Source: an uncultured Lachnoanaerobaculum sp. (GTDB lineage: Bacteria > Bacillota > Clostridia > Lachnospirales > Lachnospiraceae). From it: a stretch of 9,922 bases of DNA. The notes beneath the pieces were generated by a model. It did no database searches. It saw only the letters and a program-made list of their open reading frames with translations, and was not told where the DNA came from. This document shows positions 1 to 6,638 of the stretch, one piece after another. The stretch is from positions 1 to 9,922 of the forward strand of contig CALISX010000428.1 of the NCBI GenBank assembly GCA_938041725.1, given 5' to 3'. Numbering within the stretch: the stretch's first letter is position 1; the number at the start of each line of letters is the position of its first letter. The translations under genes were made by a program, and so were the position numbers.

Positions 1-662
1 AAAATCATTACCCGCCCCTCCAAAAGCCCCTTGGCTCTAGCAGTACGGATATAATCCTCCTGCATGACCTCTAAAATATTAGAACGGGTCATTCTGGCAA
101 TATTTCCTGCCGAATTCCATCCCAAAACAATGGAGGGCAGCACCCAGGAGGCCGGAGAATCCACCCCTGACACAGGGAAAATCTTAAAATGAAAGGAAAA
201 AAGATACTGCATCACCAAAGCAATCATAAAAACCGGCATGGAAACCCCAAACAAGGCACCTCCCATAAACAGCCGATCCAGAAGCTTGTTTTGGTGTACC
301 GCTGCCGCAATTCCTGCTCCGATCCCAATCACCCAGGCCACCAGGGCAGCACATAAAGAAAGCTTCAGGGTATTGGGGAAGGCATCCAGAATGATCCCGG
401 TCACATTCCGGTTCAACCGGTAGCTGGTTCCAAAATCCCCCTGTAAAGCATGGGAGATATACCTGAAAAACTGCACCCGCATGGGCTGGTCCAACCCCAT
501 TTCCACCCGGATCTTATCAATCACCTCCTGGTTCACATGCTCCCCCAGCATGGTAGTCACCGGATCCCCCGGCACCACCCGCAGCATTAAAAAAATAATA
601 AAGACCACCCCTATTAAAACAGGAATGGAAATCAAAATTCTCTTTCCGATACTTTTCAGCAA
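1..662 (-). CDS. DppB/OppB-like peptide ABC transporter permease (5' part, runs off left edge)
   Basis: Inner-membrane permease of a dipeptide/oligopeptide-type ABC importer. It would pair with a second permease and two ATPases encoded further left, outside the window. The 220 visible codons show an N-terminal membrane helix (about residues 9-28), the family motif VPGDPV (30-35), GDFGTSY (75-81), further membrane helices near 98-122 and 133-157, and the EAA cytoplasmic loop that docks on the ATPase (EDYIRTARAKGL, 202-213). The start is a TTG at 660-662. It is chosen because GGAGG (671-675) sits 8 nt upstream, the family N-terminus (KSIGKRILISIPVL) begins there, and no in-frame ATG precedes it. 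The gene follows the substrate-binding protein on the same strand, but a terminator and its own promoter candidate lie between them. The downstream end is missing only because the window ends. Confidence 0.93.
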   Translation of the reverse strand, partial: MLKSIGKRILISIPVLIGVVFIIFLMLRVVPGDPVTTMLGEHVNQEVIDKIRVEMGLDQPMRVQFFRYISHALQGDFGTSYRLNRNVTGIILDAFPNTLKLSLCAALVAWVIGIGAGIAAAVHQNKLLDRLFMGGALFGVSMPVFMIALVMQYLFSFHFKIFPVSGVDSPASWVLPSIVLGWNSAGNIARMTRSNILEVMQEDYIRTARAKGLLEGRVMI

Positions 663-704
663 ATTCGTTTCCTCCGATACACAGGTATCTGTACAATGCT
701 TAGG

Positions 705-713
705 ATTATACCA
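705..713 (-). promoter_or_regulatory. Extended -10 promoter candidate for the ABC permease
   Basis: On the minus strand the sequence reads TGGTATAAT, an exact match to an extended -10 (TGnTATAAT). No good -35 is seen at 16-18 bp, which fits an extended -10 promoter. The predicted start lies about 36 nt before the TTG codon. It sits downstream of the terminator at 744-777 and could give the permease independent expression. Pattern match only. Confidence 0.5.
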
Positions 714-743
714 CAAAGTCACTCCTGCAGCATGCCGAACATT

Positions 744-777
744 AAAAAAACGCCAAAACAAAAATCATTTTGGCGTT
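744..777 (-). terminator. Intrinsic terminator between substrate-binding protein and permease
   Basis: A perfect 10-bp stem, AACGCCAAAA (749-758 on plus) against TTTTGGCGTT (768-777), encloses a 9-nt loop. In the minus direction it is followed directly by a run of T (744-750). It lies about 40 nt after the stop codon of the substrate-binding protein. Such a partial terminator would leave binding-protein mRNA in excess over permease mRNA, a common arrangement in ABC importers. Confidence 0.8.
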
Positions 778-815
778 GACTTATCTCTATGGCGTTGCCG
801 CTCCCCAGCAGGGGA
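773..815 (+). repeat. Possible third, degenerate copy of the intergenic element
   Basis: Positions 773-799 match 5707-5733 at 21 of 27 bases without gaps; the shared cores are GACTTAT, TATGGCG and TGCC. A small hairpin follows (TCCCC-AGCA-GGGGA, 802-815), just after the stop codon of the substrate-binding protein on the other strand. Copy 2 also has a hairpin at this place. The match is short and could be partly chance. Confidence 0.35.
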
Positions 816-817
816 AG

Positions 818-2464
818 TTACTGGGTTTTGGAAAATCCTCCAAACTTCAAATCCGAAGTTCCCGCCCAGTTGGGGGTAAATCCAGAAACCTTCTCACTAA
901 CAGCAAAGTAATGCTCTCTGGAAAACATGGGAAGCCAGGCATAGTCCTGGGAGATGATCTGCTCCTCCAGCTCCCTATACTCCTCCAGTCTTTCCTCCTC
1001 ATTCACAATGCTTCTGGCCGCCTCCACCCGGTCCATCACAGAATTGTCATGGTAATTCAAAGAACGGAGCTTGGTGTTGTTTGCATTTCCAAAGAAGGTA
1101 TACAAAAAATTGTCCGGATCATTATAATCCGCTGTCCAGGTTCCCAGATAGGAACCCAGGCTTCCATCCTTGCGGGTAGCCAGCCAGGTGGATTCATCAT
1201 AATTTTTTATGCTGGCCCGAACCCCTGCCTCTCCCAGCTGGGAGGCAATAACCTCAGCCACGGTTTTGATGGTATCGGAAGAGGAAGAATCCACAGCAAT
1301 CTCCATATCAAAACCATCTGGATATCCTGCATCTGCTAAAAGCTGCTTGGCTGCCTCCACATCATAGGTCACAGCAGGCAGATTGTCATTATGGCCGATC
1401 AATCCCCTGGGGAAAATTCCATTCTCCGCTGCTCCCACGCCTCCCAGCAAAGAATCAATAATAGACTGGCGGTCCACCAGCATGGACACTGCTTTTCTTA
1501 CCCGCACATCATCAAAGGGCTTGTTATCCTCATTAAAACTAAAGAAGGTAATACCCACCCTGGGATTATGGGTCAGACGATCCGGCATCTCTGTTTTGTA
1601 TTGTTCAATATAATCCAGCATATAATCCAAATCCAGAATATCCAGTTCCCCGTTGCGGAACATGATATTTCTGGTTTCCGAATCCGGCACAATACGCACC
1701 AAAACCCCAGGAAGAGCAGGAGCCTCCCCCCAGTAGCTGTCATTTTTTACCATAGTGATAGAATTGTTCACACTCCACTCTGTAAGCTTAAAGGGACCGG
1801 TGCCCACTGTAACCTCCGGATCCATTCCAAAGGCATCTCCTGCTGTCTCTGTGGTTTCACTGTCCAGCATACATACCGGCGGGGCAGACAAACAGGCAAG
1901 GAAGCCTGCATAGGGCTCTGAAAGGGTAATAGAAACCGTATAATCGTCCAGGGCCTTTACCCCTCTCAGTTCCTTGGCGCTTCCCTCTGCCACCTCCTTG
2001 GCTCCGTCAATATAGCTTACAAAGTCTCCGTTTACCCCACCTGTTACCCCGAGAATCCGGGTAAGGGAATACAGCACATCCTCTGCATTAAAATCTGCTC
2101 CATTGGAAAATTTTACCCCCTTCTTTAAATGCAGGGTATAGGTCTTTCCATCCTCGGAAATCTCCCAATTCTCTGCCAGGGAAGGCACCAGCTGGGAGCT
2201 GCCGTCAGCATTTACCTGAACATCCACCAAACGATCAAAAATATTCATGGGAACCAGATAGTCCTTGGAGGTTTTGTGGGGATCTGTTGTTTGAATATCA
2301 GAATTTAATGCCGTTACCAAAAAGCCCTCCCGACCCTCTGCCGCTGCTCCTCCCTCGGCGCTTGTCCCGGCTGTGCTGCTTTCTTTGGTCTGGGGTGCCT
2401 GGCTGCTGCAGGCCGACAAGGCCACCATCAATCCCACGCTTAATGCAATCCATATTTTTTTCAT
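818..2464 (-). CDS. Peptide ABC transporter substrate-binding lipoprotein (SBP_bac_5 / DppA-OppA family)
   Basis: Extracellular solute receptor that delivers di- or oligopeptides (some relatives bind nickel or sugars) to the cognate permeases. It has 548 residues, normal for family 5. Residues 1-19 form a lipoprotein signal peptide with lipobox LSAC and the lipidated Cys at 19. A Ser/Ala/Gly-rich tether (about 20-45) follows. Family hallmarks include the phrase [10 protein letters not shown] in the N-terminal lobe, the typical [10 protein letters not shown] segment in the middle and [16 protein letters not shown] near the C-terminus. The ATG at 2462-2464 has a GGGAG 6 nt upstream. It is the first gene of a leftward importer operon whose next visible gene is a DppB-like permease. 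A promoter candidate and two inverted repeats lie in the leader. The true ligand cannot be read from sequence. Confidence 0.95.
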   Translation of the reverse strand: MKKIWIALSVGLMVALSACSSQAPQTKESSTAGTSAEGGAAAEGREGFLVTALNSDIQTTDPHKTSKDYLVPMNIFDRLVDVQVNADGSSQLVPSLAENWEISEDGKTYTLHLKKGVKFSNGADFNAEDVLYSLTRILGVTGGVNGDFVSYIDGAKEVAEGSAKELRGVKALDDYTVSITLSEPYAGFLACLSAPPVCMLDSETTETAGDAFGMDPEVTVGTGPFKLTEWSVNNSITMVKNDSYWGEAPALPGVLVRIVPDSETRNIMFRNGELDILDLDYMLDYIEQYKTEMPDRLTHNPRVGITFFSFNEDNKPFDDVRVRKAVSMLVDRQSIIDSLLGGVGAAENGIFPRGLIGHNDNLPAVTYDVEAAKQLLADAGYPDGFDMEIAVDSSSSDTIKTVAEVIASQLGEAGVRASIKNYDESTWLATRKDGSLGSYLGTWTADYNDPDNFLYTFFGNANNTKLRSLNYHDNSVMDRVEAARSIVNEEERLEEYRELEEQIISQDYAWLPMFSREHYFAVSEKVSGFTPNWAGTSDLKFGGFSKTQ

Positions 2465-2513
2465 AAATCTCTCCCTCTATGCCTGGACCAACTGTCCTGA
2501 TCATGTTCCTTAT

Positions 2514-2544
2514 GAAAACAGATAGGCAAAGCCTATCTGTTTTC
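2514..2544 (-). promoter_or_regulatory. Perfect 14-bp inverted repeat in the leader of the substrate-binding gene
   Basis: GAAAACAGATAGGC (2514-2527) and GCCTATCTGTTTTC (2531-2544) pair perfectly around a 3-nt loop. It sits 50 nt before the start codon and downstream of the promoter candidate at 2565-2593, so it would be transcribed in the leader. With A's before and TTTTC after the GC-rich core in both directions, it resembles a bidirectional terminator. It may end the upstream NlpC/P60 transcript, attenuate the importer operon, or be a protein operator. Confidence 0.6.
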
Positions 2545-2546
2545 GT

Positions 2547-2563
2547 ATCTACTAGGCGTAGAT
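2547..2563. promoter_or_regulatory. Inverted repeat at the predicted transcription start
   Basis: ATCTAC and GTAGAT flank a 5-nt spacer (TAGGC). The repeat lies immediately downstream of the -10 candidate (2565-2570) and spans the predicted start point, where a repressor commonly binds. The TAGGC core also occurs in the larger repeat next to it. No cognate regulator can be assigned. Confidence 0.4.
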
Positions 2564-2564
2564 C

Positions 2565-2593
2565 ATTATAATACTTTTTTTCCCTTTTATCCA
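2565..2593 (-). promoter_or_regulatory. Sigma-A type promoter candidate for the peptide importer
   Basis: On the minus strand, TGGATA (2588-2593, 4 of 6 to TTGACA) is followed by a 17-bp spacer and a perfect TATAAT (2565-2570). Predicted start is about 2558, giving a leader of roughly 95 nt that contains the inverted repeat at 2514-2544. No other promoter-like sequence is visible between that repeat and the start codon. Confidence 0.6.
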
Positions 2594-2622
2594 GTATATT
2601 CCCATATCAATCCTGGTACCGC

Positions 2623-5340
2623 CTACCTTAAAAAGGTTACAGCCTTACAGGGTGTGCGGTAATTCATATTGGTAATAATAATACCCGTTTTTGCATTGCT
2701 GGCATGGATAAGCTGTCCATTTCCCAAATACATGGCCACGTGGTTGATTCCTCCGCTTTTATTGGCATAAAATACCAGGTCTCCCGGCTGTACGCTGGAA
2801 ATCGGAATCTCCCTTCCCCGAGTGGCCTGTTCTCCGGAATTCCTTCCAATGTTAATGCCAAAATGCTTGTAGACCTGCATGGTAAAGCCGGAGCAATCCG
2901 CTCCCTCCGTTAAGGAAACGCCTCCCCATTTATAGGGATTGCCCTCAAACTGCCTGGCATAGGCAGCAATGGCGGATCTGGAGGCCGACTTCAAAGCCTG
3001 GGTAGTGGGAGCCGCTGTGGTTTGGGCCTTGGTTGCCCCGGGGCCTGGGTTTTCCGTGGTCTGGGATACCTTGGCTGCCCTGGAAACATTTTCCCTTCTT
3101 GTGGTTTGCGGCTGGGTGGTGGGAGCCTGGGCAGCGGTTTCTGTCTGTTTTGTGGCTCCCTTTGCCTTCACCACATTTTCATCCACCATTTTCGTTTCCC
3201 GGGTGGTATCCTGTAGAGCTGTCTGCAAAGCATTGTTCCCGTTTTCCTCATAGGCAGAATCAATGGAAGCCTCTGGAGCAGATTCCACCAAGGGCCTGGG
3301 GGATTCGTTCTGGGCCTCTACAGCCGCTTCTGCTTTACTGGAGGCAGCAGGCGCTACATCCACTGTTTTTTCTGTTACTTCCTGGGTTCTCTCCACTGTC
3401 TCAGGGGCCTCGGTTCTAGGGGAAACAGTGGCCTGGGCTGTGGCAGCATTGGGATCCGGCACCACGGTATGCTTTTCCTCTGTAGGCCTTGGCTGCACGG
3501 AAGCTCCCTGACTGGTTTCTTCTGTAATGGCAGCAGAGGTTGCAGCAGTCCCTGTGGTTTCCGGGTTTTCTACTGGAGTATCCGTCTTACTCTCTGGAAA
3601 CACTGCTGTGGAAGAGGCCTCGGTGCTTGGTACCTGGGTAGAAGGAGCCTCGGTTTCTGGAGCCAGAGTGGTTTCCAAAAGGGAGGTGGAAGCAGGAATT
3701 GTGGTGGTTTCCGGACTAATAGCAGAAATCGTCTGCGTTTCCCTGGTTCCCTCTGTCCTGGGAGCCACAGTGGTGGTTTCCGGACTGATGGCAGAAATGG
3801 TCTGGGACTCCCTGGTTCCCTCTGTCCTGGGAGCCACGGTGGTCCCCGGACTGGATGAAGCCACCAGCAGGGTCTCTTTGGTTTCCTCTGTTTGAGAGGT
3901 TACTGCCACCGCCGTACTGGTGGCAGAGATCAAGGTTCCCTCTATCCTGGCAGCTGTCGCAGCAGTTTCCGGACTGATGGCAGAGATGGTGAGGGTTTCT
4001 TTGGCTCCCTCCGTTTTGGGAGCCACCCGGACCTCTCTGCCGGAAGCCGCGACGGTAGATGTTCCTAAAACCAGCTCAATATTTTTAGATGCAGTGGTTT
4101 CTTCTACAACAAGGGAAGAAGGAGAGGTTTCGCTGTTTTTCTCTTTTGCGCCCAGAACAGGAGCCGCTGTGGAGATCCCCCCTGGTGCAGGGGCTGCTGC
4201 CATCAAGGTGCTGTCGGTGCGGGGAGGCGCCTGCATGATACTTCCACCCTGGGGAGGCGCTGCCACCAGCTTCTCCTCTTGAACGGGGGAACCATCACCG
4301 GTCAAAATCGCCTCTGGAATACCCCCCTCTTCCTTTCCTTTCACAGACCGCAGAGGAATTCTTTGTCCGGCAGGTTCAGAGTTTTCCACAATCGTAATGG
4401 TGGACCTGGCAGAGCCCTCCGGTTTTGGCTCTACCCTGAGCACACCCTCTTCCGTTTCCAAAAGAGCTTCCCAGGTCATACCAGTCTCCTCTAAACTCTC
4501 TGCCGCTGTGCCTTCCACCAAAGCATCCAGCTTAGCCATGGCTGTCTGGGCCTCCATTTTCCGCCGCTGCCTCTGGGTTTCCAAAAGAGCTTCCTCCTGG
4601 GTGGAAATGGCGGTGTCATACACCACATCCGTTTTTATAAAGTCCTTAACCGCATATCCCACCAGGTCATCATCCACCTGCACCTTTAAAAAATCTCCCT
4701 GCTGCCCCACAATTTCATACCGCTCCCCCTGGGAAAGCAGGGTCAAGGTTTTGGCATCCTGATCAGGATTCTCCCTCAAACGCAGGGTTTTTGTATCTGT
4801 CACAACGCCATAGGTGGTAGCTGCTTCCTTGGCCAATGCACTGTCCCCCACACTTAAATAGGCAGAAGGAACATATCCCTCCACGTTTCCAGAGCGGATT
4901 TTGAGCCAATCCCCTTCCTGGGTAGAAACAGCGGATAAAATTCTGGCTGCAGCCTTGTTTTTCATCCTGCCCACAGCCTCTGTTTCCTCTCCCGCCCCAC
5001 TGCGGATGATTACAGTACTGGGACTTTGGGCAATGGCCACATCCTCATAGGCCCCTTCATCCACCACAGGCTCTTGCCTTTCTGCAACTTCCTGGATTAA
5101 CCGTTCCGTTGCCGACTGACCATTGACAAGATCAATTTGAAACTCTCCCCGGGAAGCCGCCTTTACAGACCTGGCAAGAGCTTTTTGGGGCGAGGCGGTA
5201 CCGGCTTTATAATTATTCAATGCCACCGCCATACCGGAAACCGCAGCATCCGCCTCCAGATCCATATCGGCACGGGATATAATTCCCAAATAAGATGACA
5301 TCGCAACTGTAGACAATGCCAACACGAACATTTTTTTCAT
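2623..5340 (-). CDS. Secreted SH3-SH3-(Thr-rich linker)-NlpC/P60 peptidoglycan hydrolase
   Basis: Predicted exported cell-wall peptidase of 905 residues. NlpC/P60 enzymes usually cleave the D-gamma-Glu-diamino acid bond in peptidoglycan stems. Layout: signal peptide (about 1-23, MKKMFVLALSTVAM then hydrophobic); two bacterial SH3 domains (about 99-166 and 176-238) likely binding the wall; a charged helical stretch (245-278); a very long Thr/Ser/Ala/Pro/Glu-rich linker (about 280-783) with degenerate 23-residue repeats; NlpC/P60 domain (787-905). Catalytic residues are visible: Cys816 in DCSGF, His867 in INHVAMYLG and His879 in LIHASN. The ATG at 5338-5340 is preferred because it opens the signal peptide, although GAGGG lies 12 nt away. 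A GTG at 5391 would add a 17-residue basic extension. The linker is unusually long for the family. The gene faces away from the SDR gene across a 546-nt regulatory gap. Confidence 0.9.
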   Translation of the reverse strand: MKKMFVLALSTVAMSSYLGIISRADMDLEADAAVSGMAVALNNYKAGTASPQKALARSVKAASRGEFQIDLVNGQSATERLIQEVAERQEPVVDEGAYEDVAIAQSPSTVIIRSGAGEETEAVGRMKNKAAARILSAVSTQEGDWLKIRSGNVEGYVPSAYLSVGDSALAKEAATTYGVVTDTKTLRLRENPDQDAKTLTLLSQGERYEIVGQQGDFLKVQVDDDLVGYAVKDFIKTDVVYDTAISTQEEALLETQRQRRKMEAQTAMAKLDALVEGTAAESLEETGMTWEALLETEEGVLRVEPKPEGSARSTITIVENSEPAGQRIPLRSVKGKEEGGIPEAILTGDGSPVQEEKLVAAPPQGGSIMQAPPRTDSTLMAAAPAPGGISTAAPVLGAKEKNSETSPSSLVVEETTASKNIELVLGTSTVAASGREVRVAPKTEGAKETLTISAISPETAATAARIEGTLISATSTAVAVTSQTEETKETLLVASSSPGTTVAPRTEGTRESQTISAISPETTTVAPRTEGTRETQTISAISPETTTIPASTSLLETTLAPETEAPSTQVPSTEASSTAVFPESKTDTPVENPETTGTAATSAAITEETSQGASVQPRPTEEKHTVVPDPNAATAQATVSPRTEAPETVERTQEVTEKTVDVAPAASSKAEAAVEAQNESPRPLVESAPEASIDSAYEENGNNALQTALQDTTRETKMVDENVVKAKGATKQTETAAQAPTTQPQTTRRENVSRAAKVSQTTENPGPGATKAQTTAAPTTQALKSASRSAIAAYARQFEGNPYKWGGVSLTEGADCSGFTMQVYKHFGINIGRNSGEQATRGREIPISSVQPGDLVFYANKSGGINHVAMYLGNGQLIHASNAKTGIIITNMNYRTPCKAVTFLR
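3701..4027 (-). repeat. Degenerate 69-bp tandem repeats within the NlpC/P60 linker
   Basis: Two near-identical 69-bp units (3701-3769 and 3770-3838) encode 23 residues each, of the form APRTEGTRESQTISAISPET. Three more diverged units follow to 4027 (about 66, 54 and 69 bp). The better-preserved outer unit ends in TISAISPETAAT. Lengths stay multiples of three, so copy number can change without breaking the frame. The repeats lengthen a flexible, probably disordered spacer and could vary between strains. Confidence 0.75.
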
Positions 5341-5446
5341 ATATAAAAATTTCCCTCTATTAAATTGCTTGCGTTTGAAAATATAAAACACGAACTCCCT
5401 ACGAAATGATACCTAAGGCGGCACGAGAATGTGAATACCTGTTAAG

Positions 5447-5491
5447 CGGCACAAAGGCTCCCCCAGCAGGGAGGTGACGCATAGACTTATA
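5447..5491 (+). repeat. Intergenic hairpin element, copy 1
   Basis: Starts with CGGCAC, contains a hairpin (CTCCC-CCAGCA-GGGAG) and ends with GTGACGCATAGACTTATA (5474-5491), an 18-base stretch repeated exactly at 5702-5719. Unlike copy 2 it lacks the following TATGGCGCTGCC segment. A further GCGGCAC motif lies just before it at 5418-5424. In this orientation it is antisense to the leader of the NlpC/P60 gene. Confidence 0.7.
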
Positions 5492-5504
5492 TTCTTCCCA
5501 TAAT

Positions 5505-5549
5505 AAAAAACCGAATCCATCCTAAATGGCCTATTTTGAACCCGGTTTT
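5505..5549 (-). terminator. Minus-strand terminator or attenuator upstream of the NlpC/P60 gene
   Basis: On the minus strand AAAACCGGGTTC (from 5549 down) can pair with GGATTCGGTTTT (to 5507) over 12 bp including G-U pairs, and the run of T continues to 5505. The wobbles pair only in the minus-strand RNA; read on the plus strand they are mismatches, so the structure favours leftward transcription. It lies about 22 nt after the predicted start of the minus promoter at 5579-5607 and 160 nt before the NlpC/P60 start, so it could attenuate that gene or end a roughly 70-nt small RNA. Confidence 0.5.
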
Positions 5550-5564
5550 TCTCTATCCTATAAT
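5536..5564 (+). promoter_or_regulatory. Plus-strand promoter candidate towards the SDR gene
   Basis: TTGAAC (5536-5541), a 17-bp spacer and a perfect TATAAT (5559-5564). Predicted start is about 5571, giving a leader of roughly 315 nt that would carry copy 2 of the hairpin element ahead of the reductase gene. The -35 overlaps the arm of the minus-strand terminator. Confidence 0.45.
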
Positions 5565-5578
5565 CAATAACTGTTCCC

Positions 5579-5607
5579 AGTATACCAAAAGGGATTTTAT
5601 ATAACAA
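5579..5607 (-). promoter_or_regulatory. Minus-strand promoter candidate towards the NlpC/P60 gene
   Basis: On the minus strand, TTGTTA (5602-5607), a 17-bp spacer ending in TGG, and TATACT (5579-5584), so the -10 is an extended TGnTATACT. Predicted start is about 5572, practically the same point as the plus-strand candidate, so the two polymerases would exclude each other. The terminator hairpin at 5505-5549 follows at once. Confidence 0.5.
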
Positions 5608-5675
5608 TTCTTTTTCTTACCCATACTTTAAAATATCCATTACAATATTATTAAAAACCAGAACAAAAAAAATCC

Positions 5676-5733
5676 CGGCACGAAAGCTGTTTTGCAGTAA
5701 AGTGACGCATAGACTTATAGGTATGGCGCTGCC
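5676..5733 (+). repeat. Intergenic hairpin element, copy 2 (longer form)
   Basis: Begins with CGGCACGAAAG, has a small hairpin (CTG-TTTTG-CAG) where copy 1 has CTCCC/GGGAG, then the exact 18-base repeat (5702-5719) and GGTATGGCGCTGCC. TGCCA (5730-5734) pairs with TGGCA (5741-5745) as a second hairpin. The single strands are conserved while the stem bases changed on both sides, which suggests an RNA fold. It is sense to the SDR gene. The layout recalls a c-di-GMP-I (GEMM) aptamer, but the expected GGGCAAACC segment is absent. Confidence 0.55.
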
Positions 5734-5886
5734 AGTCCCTTGGCATGGATGATTATATGAAAAACAGAATTATCTGAAAAAAAATTTATATTGATTTATT
5801 ATAATTATGTTATCCTTCCAACAGGGACTTTCTTTTTTAAAAAAAGCCTGGAAATTTCATAAAATTTTTCAAAGGGGGTTGATTAC

Positions 5887-6612
5887 ATGAAAAAAATCGC
5901 ATTGGTAACCGGGGCTTCCCGGGGAATTGGAGAACAAATTGCGCTGCATCTGGCAAAACAGGGCTGCCATTTGGTGCTATGCTGCAAAGAAAGACTGGAT
6001 TTATTACAGGAGGTACAGAGAAAAGCAGAAAACTGTGGGGTAACTTGTATTGGCTTTGGCCTGGATATCAGTAAAGAAGAGGAAGTAAAGTCCATGGCTG
6101 AAAATCTCCTGCACCGCTATGGACAAATAGATGCCATTATAAACAATGCAGGGATTTCCCATGTGGGACTCCTTCAGGATATGACTCTGGCAGAATGGAA
6201 TCAAATCCTGGCAGTCAATCTTACCTCTTTGTTTTTAACCACCAAGTATCTCCTGCCCTCCATGCTCCGCCACGGCGGAGGAAATATCGTCAATATATCC
6301 TCTGTTTGGGGAAATACCGGGGCCTCTATGGAAACAGCCTATTCCGCTGCAAAGGGAGGGGTAAATGCCTTTACCAAAGCTCTGGCTAAGGAACTGGCTC
6401 CCAGCCGAATCCGTGTCAACGCCATTGCAGCGGGATTCATTGATACCTCTATGAACCACCACCTGTCTCCTGCGGAACGGACCGCTCTCCAGGAAGAAAT
6501 CCCCCTGGGCCGCTTCGGAACCCCGGGGGATGTGGCAAAAACAGTGGATTTAATTTTAAAAAGCCCGTATTTAACAGGACAGATTATTACTTTGGACGGG
6601 GGATGGACCTAG
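5887..6612 (+). CDS. ymfI: SDR-family NAD(P)-dependent reductase, FabG/YmfI-like; candidate EF-P 5-aminopentanone reductase
   Basis: Classical short-chain dehydrogenase of 241 residues, cytoplasmic. The cofactor motif TGASRGIG is at 8-15, NNAG at 86-89, the catalytic Asn at 111, Ser139 in NISSVWG, and Tyr152/Lys156 in YSAAK. The segment WGNTGAS-ET-YSAAKGG, then FTKALAKELAPSRIRVNAI and the ending TGQIITLDGGW, agree closely with what I recall of Bacillus YmfI, which reduces the 5-aminopentanone group on elongation factor P. By signature alone it could also be a FabG-type 3-oxoacyl-ACP reductase, but no fatty-acid genes are nearby. The ATG has a strong GGGGG 8 nt upstream. It is the only plus-strand gene here, apparently monocistronic, with a long leader carrying a hairpin element. 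Confidence 0.88.
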   Translation: MKKIALVTGASRGIGEQIALHLAKQGCHLVLCCKERLDLLQEVQRKAENCGVTCIGFGLDISKEEEVKSMAENLLHRYGQIDAIINNAGISHVGLLQDMTLAEWNQILAVNLTSLFLTTKYLLPSMLRHGGGNIVNISSVWGNTGASMETAYSAAKGGVNAFTKALAKELAPSRIRVNAIAAGFIDTSMNHHLSPAERTALQEEIPLGRFGTPGDVAKTVDLILKSPYLTGQIITLDGGWT

Positions 6613-6615
6613 GAT

Positions 6616-6629
6616 GGGGCTTTGGCCCC
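6616..6629. terminator. Short GC hairpin between convergent genes
   Basis: GGGGC-TTTG-GCCCC, a 5-bp stem right after the SDR stop codon and within the 26-nt gap to the convergent DUF5684 gene. It has no T-run on either side, so it is at best a weak shared terminator. Confidence 0.3.
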
Positions 6630-6638
6630 TCCTGCACC

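Larger units (their letters stand above)
5341..5886. other. 546-bp divergent intergenic region, no gene
   Basis: Separates the leftward NlpC/P60 gene from the rightward SDR gene. I see no credible coding sequence; the one short open frame (5413-5607, minus) lacks family features and runs through the terminator hairpin. The region holds two copies of a hairpin-bearing repeat (5447-5491, 5676-5733), two promoter candidates that start back to back near 5571, a minus-strand terminator or attenuator (5505-5549) and an A/T-rich stretch (5756-5870) with an isolated TATAAT at 5800-5805 that has no matching -35. Confidence 0.7.

Noticed and set aside
2298..2504. Minus-strand open frame overlapping the start of the substrate-binding protein
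   Set aside because: It is a frame shadow of the lipoprotein signal and tether region with low-complexity translation.
3701..4027. CRISPR-like or non-coding tandem array
   Set aside because: The repeats are contiguous, in frame and protein-coding, with no unique spacers.
2969..4762. Several long plus-strand open frames opposite the NlpC/P60 gene
   Set aside because: They mirror the biased Thr/Ala/Pro codons of the linker and have no start signals or domains of their own.
5341..5391. 17-residue N-terminal extension of the NlpC/P60 protein from a GTG
   Set aside because: The extension puts a long basic stretch before the signal peptide; the ATG at 5338-5340 gives a normal signal sequence.
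5395..5500. ydaO-type c-di-AMP riboswitch before the NlpC/P60 gene
   Set aside because: Such riboswitches often control wall hydrolases, but the conserved ydaO core segments could not be found in the minus-strand leader.
5413..5607. Minus-strand open frame of 64 codons in the large intergenic region
   Set aside because: Starts without a clear ribosome site, shows no recognisable family or membrane pattern, and runs through the terminator hairpin and repeat copy 1.
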